Source: Euryarchaeota archaeon UBA538
Lineage (GTDB): Archaea; Thermoplasmatota; Poseidoniia; Poseidoniales; Thalassarchaeaceae
DNA: 18,493 nt
Direction of reading: 5' to 3'
Assembly: GCA_002499325.1 (NCBI GenBank)
Contig: DALC01000105.1
Span: 1-18,493, forward strand
The translations under genes and the position numbers were made by a program. This document shows, one piece after another, positions 1-6,782 of the stretch; the stretch's first letter is position 1; each line of letters opens with the position of its first letter. The notes under the pieces were generated by a model, which searched no databases, had not been told where the DNA came from, and saw nothing but the letters and a program-made list of their open reading frames with translations.

Positions 1-2058
1 GTAGTCGACGCATCCTGGGTAGTATCCGATGTTTGAATCAATTGGATACTCATCTATTGACATGAAGTATCCGTCCGCGTCTTCCTCTGCTTCAGCGGCT
101 AGAACTGCCTGTAGTACGGTATGAGGAATTTCAGTAGCAGGAGGGCCACCAACTATCATATTCCTCCTGATATCAACATATGAGTCATAATCCACTAGTT
201 GGGGGCAGGCGTTGGTACAGGCAGAGCACGTTAGGCAGGAATACAATGGAACCCCGTCGTCTTCATTGTTCCATGTATTGTAGATGATGTTCAGCTTATC
301 TCCAGAGTTGAACAGCCTAACTGGACAAGCGTCATCACACAGATCGCAGCCGTAGCACTTGTTCATCTCGTATTCGTAACCTCTCGCCATGCTTCTCATA
401 AGCATGAACACCATAGCACCGACTCCCAAGCAGGGTATGAATAACGAATAAATCAATTTCGCATCAAGACTCTTCGGGTTCTTGTGATAGGTAGGATTCT
501 TCAGGTACATCGTGGACATGGTCTCGAGATCCAGAGATGACTCCGACCTGACTAGCGAGGTGCCATCATCATTCAAGAGCAGAGGCTGGTATGCCACGAC
601 AGATAAGCTGGTAATTACTTCTACAGACTCGTTGATGCCTTGTGAGGTGGTCGTGTAGGAAACACTGTAGGTACTCCCCGCATCTAGGTACATGGTATCC
701 GAAACGCATCCTTCTGTACTCCAGATTTCAGTGCCTGACGAGTCAGTTAGAATCAAGCTCTGGGAATGGGTGCCAGCTCCTCTGACTGTAGTCCTGAAAA
801 GACACCCAATATCCGCTGGAACTTCGGAAACTCCCAAGTCTTCTACTTCGAATGTCATACTTACTTCGTATGTGATCTCTGACCCATCTGCAGATCCAGG
901 GAATGTCGCTTCATCCTCGGCCGAATTTCTGCCTGTGGTACTGTCAGCATGTCCATTATCTCCCGCGAAATCGATTATCTTGAATTTCGTAGGTTGGAAA
1001 ATTCCCCAATTAGACCAGTGCGTTGCAGCAATTACACACCAATCAGAAGGATCTTCTTCTGATGACAAACCACTCCATGCAGCCAGTGCTGAGCTTTCCT
1101 CGTAAGGTATGCACTCGTCTTCCCAGTCAGCCCATACGTTCCCTTCATCCACATGTACTAGGGTGTCCGAAGGCTGAGCCCTGAGAGAATCCAGGTCATC
1201 GAGATCGTCCATAGCACCGAGCCCACCATAATCCCAAAAACCGTTCTCATACACTGGCCATGTGACAACAGATATCAGGACAGCGGCGATAAGGGATCCT
1301 ACGGCAACTTGGCGACCTATCCTTGGGGTAACCCTCGAACCCACTGAGTTAAGTAGGAATTTTCTAGTAGGGAAATATATGACCGCAAATAAGAAAATTC
1401 CCGTGAGTATCCATGGAACTGCATTGAAAACTTCAGCAGTCCAGGGGGCTTGTCTCCCGCACATTAACTCGGAATGAGCGCCAGTAAAGCAGTAGTCACT
1501 GCGATCCTTCGCATACAGGTCCAGGAAGATATTGATTGAGAAAACAGATATGAACCAGACATGGGCCAAATAAACAGCACCAGCTGTTGCAAACCACGGG
1601 TCTTCAACACCTCTCTTTTCCCTACCGGGTAGGAATGGAGGAAGGGCCAGAATGCCAACTGGAAGTCCTGTAATCGCGGCTCCCCACCATGCAGCATTCC
1701 AATCGATTACGGGTGTTCCAAAGAACTCGCCGATAGGTCCTGCTGGGATAACGAATTGAGGAAGATACTCACCCCATCTTAGGTATCCGTACGAAAAAAG
1801 GACGTACCAATCGGGGAATACGAAACCAGCTTGTGCGAATGGATCGGCGGCACTATGCAGTGGAGGAGGGATCAACCAGGAGTAGAATGCTATGGTCATA
1901 ACGATGGAAGCAAAAATAATCGTGTCTCGAAGCACTTCGGTAGGCCAGAAAGGATGGCCAGTGATTGTCCTCCTCCTCTCGGTATCAGCTTCCAGAAGCT
2001 TGTTTCTCTCGCTGATGTAGGTATCAGCGATTCTACCAAATCTATCCATCATTCCCAT
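1..2058 (-). CDS. Cytochrome b C-terminal domain fused to ferredoxin/HdrD-like Fe-S oxidoreductase (partial)
   Basis: One uninterrupted frame of 686 codons, open at the left window edge, so the C-terminus is missing. Residues about 35-230 resemble the C-terminal half of cytochrome b (subunit IV of b6f): HPFWPTEVLRD at 35-45, a helix at 45-64, PP(L)..ADP and the Qo motif PDWY at 82-85, then helices near 125-145, 155-180, 213-230 and 251-268. Residues about 270-530 form an acidic, Ser/Thr-rich soluble domain, followed by a helix at 535-554. Two 4Fe-4S motifs follow: C568-x2-C571-x2-C574-x3-C578-P and C608-x2-C611-x2-C614-x3-C618-P. GYYPGCVDY with C683 begins a CCG domain as in HdrD/GlpC. Helix count and positive loops place the Fe-S part in the cytoplasm. 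The start has SD GGTGAT and lies 10 bp after the cytochrome b stop. The architecture is seen; the role as an electron entry or exit module on a bc complex is inferred. Confidence 0.9.
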   Translation of the reverse strand, partial: MGMMDRFGRIADTYISERNKLLEADTERRRTITGHPFWPTEVLRDTIIFASIVMTIAFYSWLIPPPLHSAADPFAQAGFVFPDWYVLFSYGYLRWGEYLPQFVIPAGPIGEFFGTPVIDWNAAWWGAAITGLPVGILALPPFLPGREKRGVEDPWFATAGAVYLAHVWFISVFSINIFLDLYAKDRSDYCFTGAHSELMCGRQAPWTAEVFNAVPWILTGIFLFAVIYFPTRKFLLNSVGSRVTPRIGRQVAVGSLIAAVLISVVTWPVYENGFWDYGGLGAMDDLDDLDSLRAQPSDTLVHVDEGNVWADWEDECIPYEESSALAAWSGLSSEEDPSDWCVIAATHWSNWGIFQPTKFKIIDFAGDNGHADSTTGRNSAEDEATFPGSADGSEITYEVSMTFEVEDLGVSEVPADIGCLFRTTVRGAGTHSQSLILTDSSGTEIWSTEGCVSDTMYLDAGSTYSVSYTTTSQGINESVEVITSLSVVAYQPLLLNDDGTSLVRSESSLDLETMSTMYLKNPTYHKNPKSLDAKLIYSLFIPCLGVGAMVFMLMRSMARGYEYEMNKCYGCDLCDDACPVRLFNSGDKLNIIYNTWNNEDDGVPLYSCLTCSACTNACPQLVDYDSYVDIRRNMIVGGPPATEIPHTVLQAVLAAEAEEDADGYFMSIDEYPIDSNIGYYPGCVDY

Positions 2059-2068
2059 TTATATCACC

Positions 2069-2935
2069 TCAATGTGGCTCCGCTATCCCTTGTGCCCAAA
2101 CAATGAACAAATGTGCAAGAATGAGTGAAGTGACTACTACTGGAAGAATGAAGACATGGAGGAAGTACATTCTGGTGACCGTCTGTCCTGAGATTGTAGT
2201 CCCAGCGAACATAGCGGTAGCAACCCAACCTCCAATTAAAGGTGTACTATTTGCCATGTTGATTCCGATAGTTGCTGCACCGAATGCCAAGCTATCCCAT
2301 GGGAGGAGGTATCCCGAGTAGCCGAAGAAAATTGTAAAGAACATCAATGCGACTCCGATTAACCAGTTTAATTCCCTTGGGTTCCTGTAAGCACCTGTGA
2401 AGTAAACCCTGCACATGTGGAGGAATACGGCGGCGACCATGAAATGTGTAGTCCAGTGATGTATGGATCTGATGATATATCCGAAAGGAAGTTGTGTCAT
2501 TATGAACTCCATGCTACTGTACGCTGGAGTCGGATCTCCCTCTCCGCCAGGCACATAGTATAGTCCCAGGACAGTGCCAGTTAGAACCAGAATTACGAAT
2601 GCCAGGAAGGAAATCCCACCTAAACAATACAGGGGATACCAGTACCATATTATCCTGAGCTTGTATTTCTCAGCATGACTCATCGGCATTTGCCTGTGCA
2701 TACCGTAGTACGCATCTCTGCTCATTCCCCAGTAGTCCTGAATTCTGAATCTTGTATCTAGCCATGAGAATGCCCAGAGAAAGGACTTTTCTGCTAGGCC
2801 CATACTACTAGCACTTGTCTCCACCGCTCGTAGTATTTCTTTCCTTGGCATCTCCTCTCTTTCTTTCCTCAGGGTTAGTGCCACTATCACTACAACCAAG
2901 GTTATGAAGACCCATAGAAACCAGAATTGAATCAT
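2069..2935 (-). CDS. Cytochrome b6-type N-terminal subunit of Rieske/cytochrome b complex
   Basis: Di-haem quinol-oxidising membrane subunit of 288 aa. Haem ligands are recognisable in RSIHHWTTHF...LHMCRVYFTG (H159 and H173) and TRMYFLH...LAH (H260 and H275). The last pair has 14 intervening residues, the b6 rather than the bc1 spacing. PLYCLGGIS places C104 where Cys35 of cytochrome b6 covalently holds haem ci. The end, WAQGIAEP, parallels the b6 end after helix D, so the protein is a split cytochrome b whose C-terminal half is the next gene. Unusual for b6 is an extra hydrophobic helix at residues 1-22 followed by a charged stretch before the family core at about residue 95. It lies 9 bp after the Rieske gene and shares its operon. 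Identity is sure; haem ci is inferred from the Cys and its context. Confidence 0.96.
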   Translation of the reverse strand: MIQFWFLWVFITLVVVIVALTLRKEREEMPRKEILRAVETSASSMGLAEKSFLWAFSWLDTRFRIQDYWGMSRDAYYGMHRQMPMSHAEKYKLRIIWYWYPLYCLGGISFLAFVILVLTGTVLGLYYVPGGEGDPTPAYSSMEFIMTQLPFGYIIRSIHHWTTHFMVAAVFLHMCRVYFTGAYRNPRELNWLIGVALMFFTIFFGYSGYLLPWDSLAFGAATIGINMANSTPLIGGWVATAMFAGTTISGQTVTRMYFLHVFILPVVVTSLILAHLFIVWAQGIAEPH

Positions 2936-2944
2936 TTTATCACC

Positions 2945-3799
2945 TCAGTCGCAATATGTATACCAGTCTTTGAAATCGGGCAGAGCCTCTATCAAATCTC
3001 CGTTGAGAACGAATGGAATCAATGGCATCCCCATTGGTGCCGGGCCTCCGGCCCTCTTAATACCAATGAAATCGAATTCAGCACCACTCGATCTATTCCT
3101 AGCCCTGTTTTTCTCTATGACAGTAGGGTCGAATCTGGATGAGTGACAGATACAGAACAGTTTGCTTCCCCCAGAGTCAGTTCCGCTTGGAACCCATTGG
3201 TCTTCTGTAAATTCATTTGTAACCAGCTGCCACCCCGGGATGCAACAAAGGTGCGTACACCTTGAAAATATCAGTATCAGGTTGTCGTGTATGGAAAGAG
3301 ACTGGTATTGAGGATCCTCATCTAACTCGTATCCAGAGCCTACATATGACCCGTCCGCGGTGTACCCATCCATAAATTGGAATCGTGGCTTGTCCTCAAT
3401 TAGGGCACTGCCCTTGTTCTCTTCATGTGGTACATAAACTGCATTTACCGGCATTCCGGACCACACTCCCTGAGCAGCGGACATCCCAGTGGAGGAGCTA
3501 GAAGCCGCATCGACGAAAGATTGGTAGGTCATGGGCTCAAGATGCTTATCTCCATACCAGACACTATCTTCTGCGCCGGTGGGCACCCAGTACCTCACAG
3601 CAGTATCTCCCCCATCTGCTTCTGCCTCGCCCATTAGTAAGGCGGCAAACCCCACGCTCCCAATGCTGGCCACGGTAATCGCACCAGCGGCCGTATTGAA
3701 GGAGTGCCTCATGAACTCTCGTCTATCTATTAGACGACCCTCTCCGGAGGAATCTTCCGAGTTGGAAGAAGTATCTCTAAGTGTGAATTTCCTTGCCAT
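2945..3799 (-). CDS. Rieske [2Fe-2S] iron-sulfur protein
   Basis: High-potential [2Fe-2S] subunit that takes electrons from quinol at the Qo site, 284 aa. The N-terminus carries a Tat-like motif (DRREFMR, residues 25-31) and a hydrophobic segment at about 37-56, which would act as both export signal and membrane anchor. The cluster motifs are C181-T-H183-L-C185-C186 and C216-I-C218-H219-S-S. By family alignment the ligands are C181, H183, C216 and H219, with a C186-C218 disulfide. C185 replaces the usual Gly, giving one additional cysteine, and HSS replaces HGS. The loop between the two motifs is about 29 residues, longer than in mitochondrial proteins. Start ATG has SD AAGGTG and lies 2 bp after the upstream stop. 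The family is certain; the physiological electron acceptor is not visible here. Confidence 0.96.
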   Translation of the reverse strand: MARKFTLRDTSSNSEDSSGEGRLIDRREFMRHSFNTAAGAITVASIGSVGFAALLMGEAEADGGDTAVRYWVPTGAEDSVWYGDKHLEPMTYQSFVDAASSSSTGMSAAQGVWSGMPVNAVYVPHEENKGSALIEDKPRFQFMDGYTADGSYVGSGYELDEDPQYQSLSIHDNLILIFSRCTHLCCIPGWQLVTNEFTEDQWVPSGTDSGGSKLFCICHSSRFDPTVIEKNRARNRSSGAEFDFIGIKRAGGPAPMGMPLIPFVLNGDLIEALPDFKDWYTYCD

Positions 3800-3801
3800 G
3801 T

Positions 3802-4251
3802 TTACACCTTATACTCCTTCCATGACTCTGGATCCTTTGCAGTGATATACTTGTTTCTCCTACTCTTTACAATCACTATATCTGGCATGACGTACTTCAT
3901 GTATATTATCCCCAGTATTATTATGGTGAGCAATAACATCCCCAAGAAGAAGGACAGCATCTGTTGATCCCATTTGTTGTAGAGTCCATAAGAAAGGGAA
4001 CCGGCCCAATACAGCGACCAAATTATCCCCCAGAGTCCTACTAAAATTATCAGCCATGAGTCTCCCGAAGGAGAGACGCTGGCTCTGACAATAGCACCGG
4101 CAGGAGCCTCGTTGAAAACTCCATGTTCGATTGCAGTTTCATAGGCTTCCTCTGAAAGGGAGATTCCATCAAGGGCATCTCTTGCATCTTCTACGCTCAC
4201 CTTTCCCGATGCTACTTCTCTGAGCATCTTCATCACTACATCATCTTTCAT
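3802..4251 (-). CDS. Small two-helix membrane protein of the Rieske/cytochrome b operon, function unknown
   Basis: Protein of 149 aa that I do not recognise. The N-terminal 35 residues (VVMKMLREVASGKVSVEDAR) look like the short helical motif found at the start of SHOCT/YvlB-like membrane proteins. Two hydrophobic helices follow at about 66-84 and 98-118, then a basic tail rich in Lys/Arg. Both termini are predicted on the same side, probably cytoplasmic. I chose ATG at 4251, which overlaps the upstream stop by one base (TGATG) and has GAGGTGAT at good spacing; a GTG one codon upstream (4254) is an alternative. Sitting between an anchored secreted protein and the Rieske gene in a tight operon, it may be an accessory subunit or assembly factor. 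That role is inferred from position only. Confidence 0.85.
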   Translation of the reverse strand: MKDDVVMKMLREVASGKVSVEDARDALDGISLSEEAYETAIEHGVFNEAPAGAIVRASVSPSGDSWLIILVGLWGIIWSLYWAGSLSYGLYNKWDQQMLSFFLGMLLLTIIILGIIYMKYVMPDIVIVKSRRNKYITAKDPESWKEYKV

Positions 4252-5060
4252 CACTGATCACCTCTCCTCTGGTGTTTTATCCTCAGTCTCAGGAGATTAC
4301 TCCTGCCCTCATAATGCCTGGAGAATCCATACCTCAACATCAATCCGCAAAAGACAATCACAATAACAACAGCTGCGAATCCGAGAAGACCCAGCCAGTG
4401 CGCCCTCATACCGGCTCCCATGTGGTGTAGGTCCACTCCTTCTTCCACAGGTGCCGGTGGCTCTATGTCACCATTACCCACGAATACGGTTCGAGTCCCT
4501 CCAAAATCACCCTCATCTATGGAGGCACTTAGCCTGTTCCACCTGTCCAGTTGTGAGGGAATTCCATCACCGTTGACCGAGTTCCCTGCTAGCCATATCG
4601 TGACAACGCCGGTACCCTCGTCTGGAGCAGTCCAGGTGATGTGCCAAGTTCGGTCAGAAACCTTTGATCCTGAATTACTGTGAGTGAGCGTGGCAGGATC
4701 GTCTTCCCAATTGTACATTAAGGATTCAAATCCAGCTGAGGCAGACAAGGAGCCTTCGCTAACCCTCATGGAGAATCCACCAGCATGGGAAGACGTATCT
4801 GCAACAGGGCCTCCAATGATTTGAATTGACATTTCATAGGAGTCTCCTGGTTGATACCGATGAGGGACATCGGTCAATATTAGAGTAACAGAATTATCTG
4901 GCTCCTCAGCATGACATGTGCACCCCGCAAGCGCCACATCTCCCTCATTATTCGCATCGCCTCCTATGCCTGTAGGATTAGCCTGTGACCCGCCTGCCGT
5001 TAACACAGCAACAATAGTGATGGCCAGTACCTTCCTCACGGTAAGCACACTCGACGTCAT
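4251..5060 (-). CDS. Secreted Reeler-like (choice-of-anchor V type) domain protein with C-terminal membrane anchor
   Basis: Predicted 269-aa exported protein. Residues 1-27 form a signal peptide (basic VRK, hydrophobic core, cleavage near SQA). The mature start NPTGIGGD...AGCTCH, then beta-rich sequence with ITWTAP at 141-146 and AGNSVNGDG at 158-166, matches the Reeler-like or choice-of-anchor V pattern of small extracellular domains. C47-T-C49-H50 resembles a haem-c site but is one residue short of CxxCH. A helix at about 222-243 followed by a basic tail anchors it, leaving the domain outside. The frame extends to an ATG at 5135, but ATG 5060 is preferred because it directly precedes the signal peptide and has SD AAAGGTG. 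First gene of the Rieske/cytochrome b operon; a periplasm-side accessory or redox role is a guess. Confidence 0.82.
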   Translation of the reverse strand: MTSSVLTVRKVLAITIVAVLTAGGSQANPTGIGGDANNEGDVALAGCTCHAEEPDNSVTLILTDVPHRYQPGDSYEMSIQIIGGPVADTSSHAGGFSMRVSEGSLSASAGFESLMYNWEDDPATLTHSNSGSKVSDRTWHITWTAPDEGTGVVTIWLAGNSVNGDGIPSQLDRWNRLSASIDEGDFGGTRTVFVGNGDIEPPAPVEEGVDLHHMGAGMRAHWLGLLGFAAVVIVIVFCGLMLRYGFSRHYEGRSNLLRLRIKHQRRGDQ

Positions 5061-5096
5061 CCACAACACCTTTGATGTAGTGGCCACCAGAAAGGG

Positions 5097-5108
5097 GGCT
5101 ATTAACGT
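5097..5108 (-). promoter_or_regulatory. Candidate TATA box of the Rieske/cytochrome b operon
   Basis: Read on the minus strand, ACGTTAATAGCC gives an A/T core centred about 42 bp upstream of ATG 5060. A transcription start about 26 bp further on would leave a leader of roughly 15 nt containing SD AAAGGTG. Inferred from spacing and composition only. Confidence 0.35.
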
Positions 5109-5204
5109 TGCATTGCCCCACTGTCTGTATGTCACACTAAACAGGCCATTTCTGATAGCATGCCGTCACACCAAACTAATATGCCATGTCTAAGAGGGAG
5201 TGAT

Positions 5205-5510
5205 ATGTCAGGGCCCGTTTGGAGGAATGTGTACAATCTTAGCGAGGACCAGATATCGAAACTTGACGAGGCCGAGGATCTTATGGAAATGATGAGAATC
5301 GGTCAGGCTGAAAAAATACTCGTTGAACTACTTGAGCAAGAACCAGAATGCATTCCGGTGCTGAACGTTATGGCACATCTCCAGGGCAGATATTTATCAG
5401 ACTTCGAGGAAGCCGTAAAATTCTATGACAAGGTACTCACAATAGAACCTGACAATGCATGGGCGAGAGATGAGAGAAGACGTTACACTAGATATTCCAA
5501 TTATGATTGA
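5205..5510 (+). CDS. Small TPR-repeat protein
   Basis: Protein of 101 aa, mostly helical. Residues about 15-95 show tetratricopeptide character: A-E-x-I-L-V-E-L-L-E-x-E-P-E (33-47), then ...EEAVKFYDKVLTIEPDNAWARDERRR, a typical second helix pair ending in Pro-Asp-Asn. TPR units usually bind partner proteins. ATG 5205 is chosen over the in-frame ATG at 5160 because GAGGGAGTGAT stands just upstream and the extra residues look non-coding. Its end overlaps the start of the FtsZ-like gene, suggesting translational coupling and a shared process, possibly as partner or regulator of that GTPase (inference). It is divergent from the Rieske operon across about 144 bp. Confidence 0.85.
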   Translation: MSGPVWRNVYNLSEDQISKLDEAEDLMEMMRIGQAEKILVELLEQEPECIPVLNVMAHLQGRYLSDFEEAVKFYDKVLTIEPDNAWARDERRRYTRYSNYD

Positions 5511-6450
5511 GCAATTCTATACACCTACCCCATACTCGAGGTTTGTGAATGACGGAGAGATCCTAATAGCCGGGGTAGGAGGCTTGGGTTGTATATGGGC
5601 TATTGAGGCTCATTCAAGATGTTCTGAATTATCCGAGTTACTGTTGATCGATGCCGATGAGAACTCTTTCGAAGGAGCTAATGAGGCCAATTGCTTGTAT
5701 CTCGATGCAGGAGGAGAGGGCAGAGGCGCTGCCGCGCTACCTTCAATGGCAACACACAGGCTGAGAAATGGTATTGACTCAATATCTTCCCTACTTGAAG
5801 AGGCTGAGGTGCTAATCCTATTGACCGGCTTGGGAGGGGGAATGGGGTCCGGTGCTTCGGGGGAACTGGCAAGAATAGCTAACCAATACGGTTGCATGGT
5901 TCTTTCTATCGCGGGCCTTCCTTTTGCCGAACAGCCACTAAGGTGCGCCATTGCTGAGGCGGCAATCCCTTCATTGGACACGAATTCTAGCGTGTGTATC
6001 AGAGTCAGTATGGAGAGATTAGCCTGGCAGTCCAAGAGCAGGAAGGCAAATTGGATGACTGGTTCAGGTTGGATAGCGGAACTCGTTGAAGGACTTGTTA
6101 CGACCCTGGCTAGTGTCGGAAGAATAAATCTGGATCTAATGGATATGAGAGCAATAATTAACAAAGAAGGAAATGCTACTTTAATAGTTGGAACAGGGTT
6201 ATCTGAGAATCCCAAATCAGTAGTCGAGATGGCCAGAAATTCACCTCTAAATGACATTCCAGTAGAAGGGGCGAAAGGTTGTATGATTCAAGTCGAAGGA
6301 GGCCCGGATATGACTCTAGCACACCTGACAGAATTAACCGACTCATTCGTATCGTCCATGGACCCGGATTGCCAGGTCATCATGGGAGCCAGAGTTAGTG
6401 ATGAGATGGTAGGTAGGCTAAGGCTCGTCGCAGTAGTTAGTGGGATTTAG
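5503..6450 (+). CDS. Divergent FtsZ/tubulin-superfamily GTPase
   Basis: About 315 aa. It follows the FtsZ layout: ILIAGVGGLG (20-29, nucleotide-binding strand and T1 loop), LLLIDADENSF (47-56), tubulin signature TGLGGGMGSG (108-117), a T7-like synergy loop with INLDLMDM near residue 207, then SPLNDIPVEGAKGCMIQVEGG and a final VIMGARVSDEMVGRLRLVAVVSGI like the FtsZ C-terminal domain. The canonical signature is GGGTGTG, so Thr to Met and Thr to Ser changes are present in the phosphate loop. The protein stops right after the C-terminal domain and lacks the tail that binds membrane anchors. The start is uncertain: ATG 5503 overlaps the TPR stop by 8 bp; ATG 5470 or 5455 would add 11 or 16 residues; none has a strong SD. 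Likely cytoskeletal or regulatory rather than the main division FtsZ (inference). Confidence 0.88.
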   Translation: MIEQFYTPTPYSRFVNDGEILIAGVGGLGCIWAIEAHSRCSELSELLLIDADENSFEGANEANCLYLDAGGEGRGAAALPSMATHRLRNGIDSISSLLEEAEVLILLTGLGGGMGSGASGELARIANQYGCMVLSIAGLPFAEQPLRCAIAEAAIPSLDTNSSVCIRVSMERLAWQSKSRKANWMTGSGWIAELVEGLVTTLASVGRINLDLMDMRAIINKEGNATLIVGTGLSENPKSVVEMARNSPLNDIPVEGAKGCMIQVEGGPDMTLAHLTELTDSFVSSMDPDCQVIMGARVSDEMVGRLRLVAVVSGI

Positions 6451-6456
6451 GCTTCA

Positions 6457-6464
6457 TTAATTAA
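6457..6464 (+). promoter_or_regulatory. TATA box for a leaderless transcript of the Pop5-like gene
   Basis: TTAATTAA is centred 26 bp before ATG 6486 and no Shine-Dalgarno lies between. This is the archaeal spacing that puts the transcription start at or next to the start codon. Inference from spacing. Confidence 0.5.
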
Positions 6465-6485
6465 CTGAAATCCCCTCTCGTATTC

Positions 6486-6782
6486 ATGGCTAGGGTCAGT
6501 AAGGCCAACAGGGGAAAAATTAGATGGATAGGCCTGCACATCAGTCAGATACCCATTTCTAGAGCCATATTGGAAGATAATTTAGGTAAGATTATGGGCA
6601 ATATCAATTGGAAATTATTTGATTTTATTGATCATAAAAAGCACACTTTAGCAATTCTAAGGACACCACTTGAGGATAGCTTGGAAGCAAAAGAAAAAAT
6701 TAATTCCACTGATGGCATTTCGACCTTAACCACATCAGGGAAGATTAGGCTTGTAAGACAGAGATTGGGTATCAATAAATAG
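6486..6782 (+). CDS. rnp2: Probable RNase P protein component 2 (Pop5/Rnp2)
   Basis: Small basic protein of 98 aa. It reads KIRWIGLHIS (strand), an amphipathic helix, NINWKLFDFIDHKKHTLAILRTPLEDSLEAKEKI, and ends TTSGKIRLVRQRLG. This resembles Pop5: a conserved strand-helix start, an ILR core strand followed by a helix, and a C-terminal 'SGTI(K)..R' strand. Pop5 pairs with Rpp30 and helps the RNase P RNA mature tRNA 5' ends. The usual length is 100-150 aa, so this copy is short. It is more A/T-rich than its neighbours. Its stop abuts the stop of the convergent methyltransferase-ligase gene with no base between. The family call rests on pattern memory and is not certain. Confidence 0.6.
   Translation: MARVSKANRGKIRWIGLHISQIPISRAILEDNLGKIMGNINWKLFDFIDHKKHTLAILRTPLEDSLEAKEKINSTDGISTLTTSGKIRLVRQRLGINK

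Noticed and set aside
692..1477. Plus-strand open frames inside the fused cytochrome b/Fe-S gene
   Set aside because: They lie opposite a continuous minus-strand frame with strong domain motifs and show no protein family character.
4911..4922. CTCH in the Reeler-like protein as a c-type haem site
   Set aside because: Haem c attachment needs CxxCH; this is CxCH, so I do not annotate a haem.
5174..5183. CTAATATG before the TPR gene as its TATA box
   Set aside because: It would place transcription start at the ATG itself, which conflicts with the good SD just upstream; another A/T patch near 5136 is equally weak.
5610..6257. Long open frame (215 codons) on the minus strand opposite the FtsZ-like gene
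   Set aside because: The sequence is Ser/Pro-rich without family features, while the plus strand carries clear FtsZ motifs; it is a by-product of codon use.
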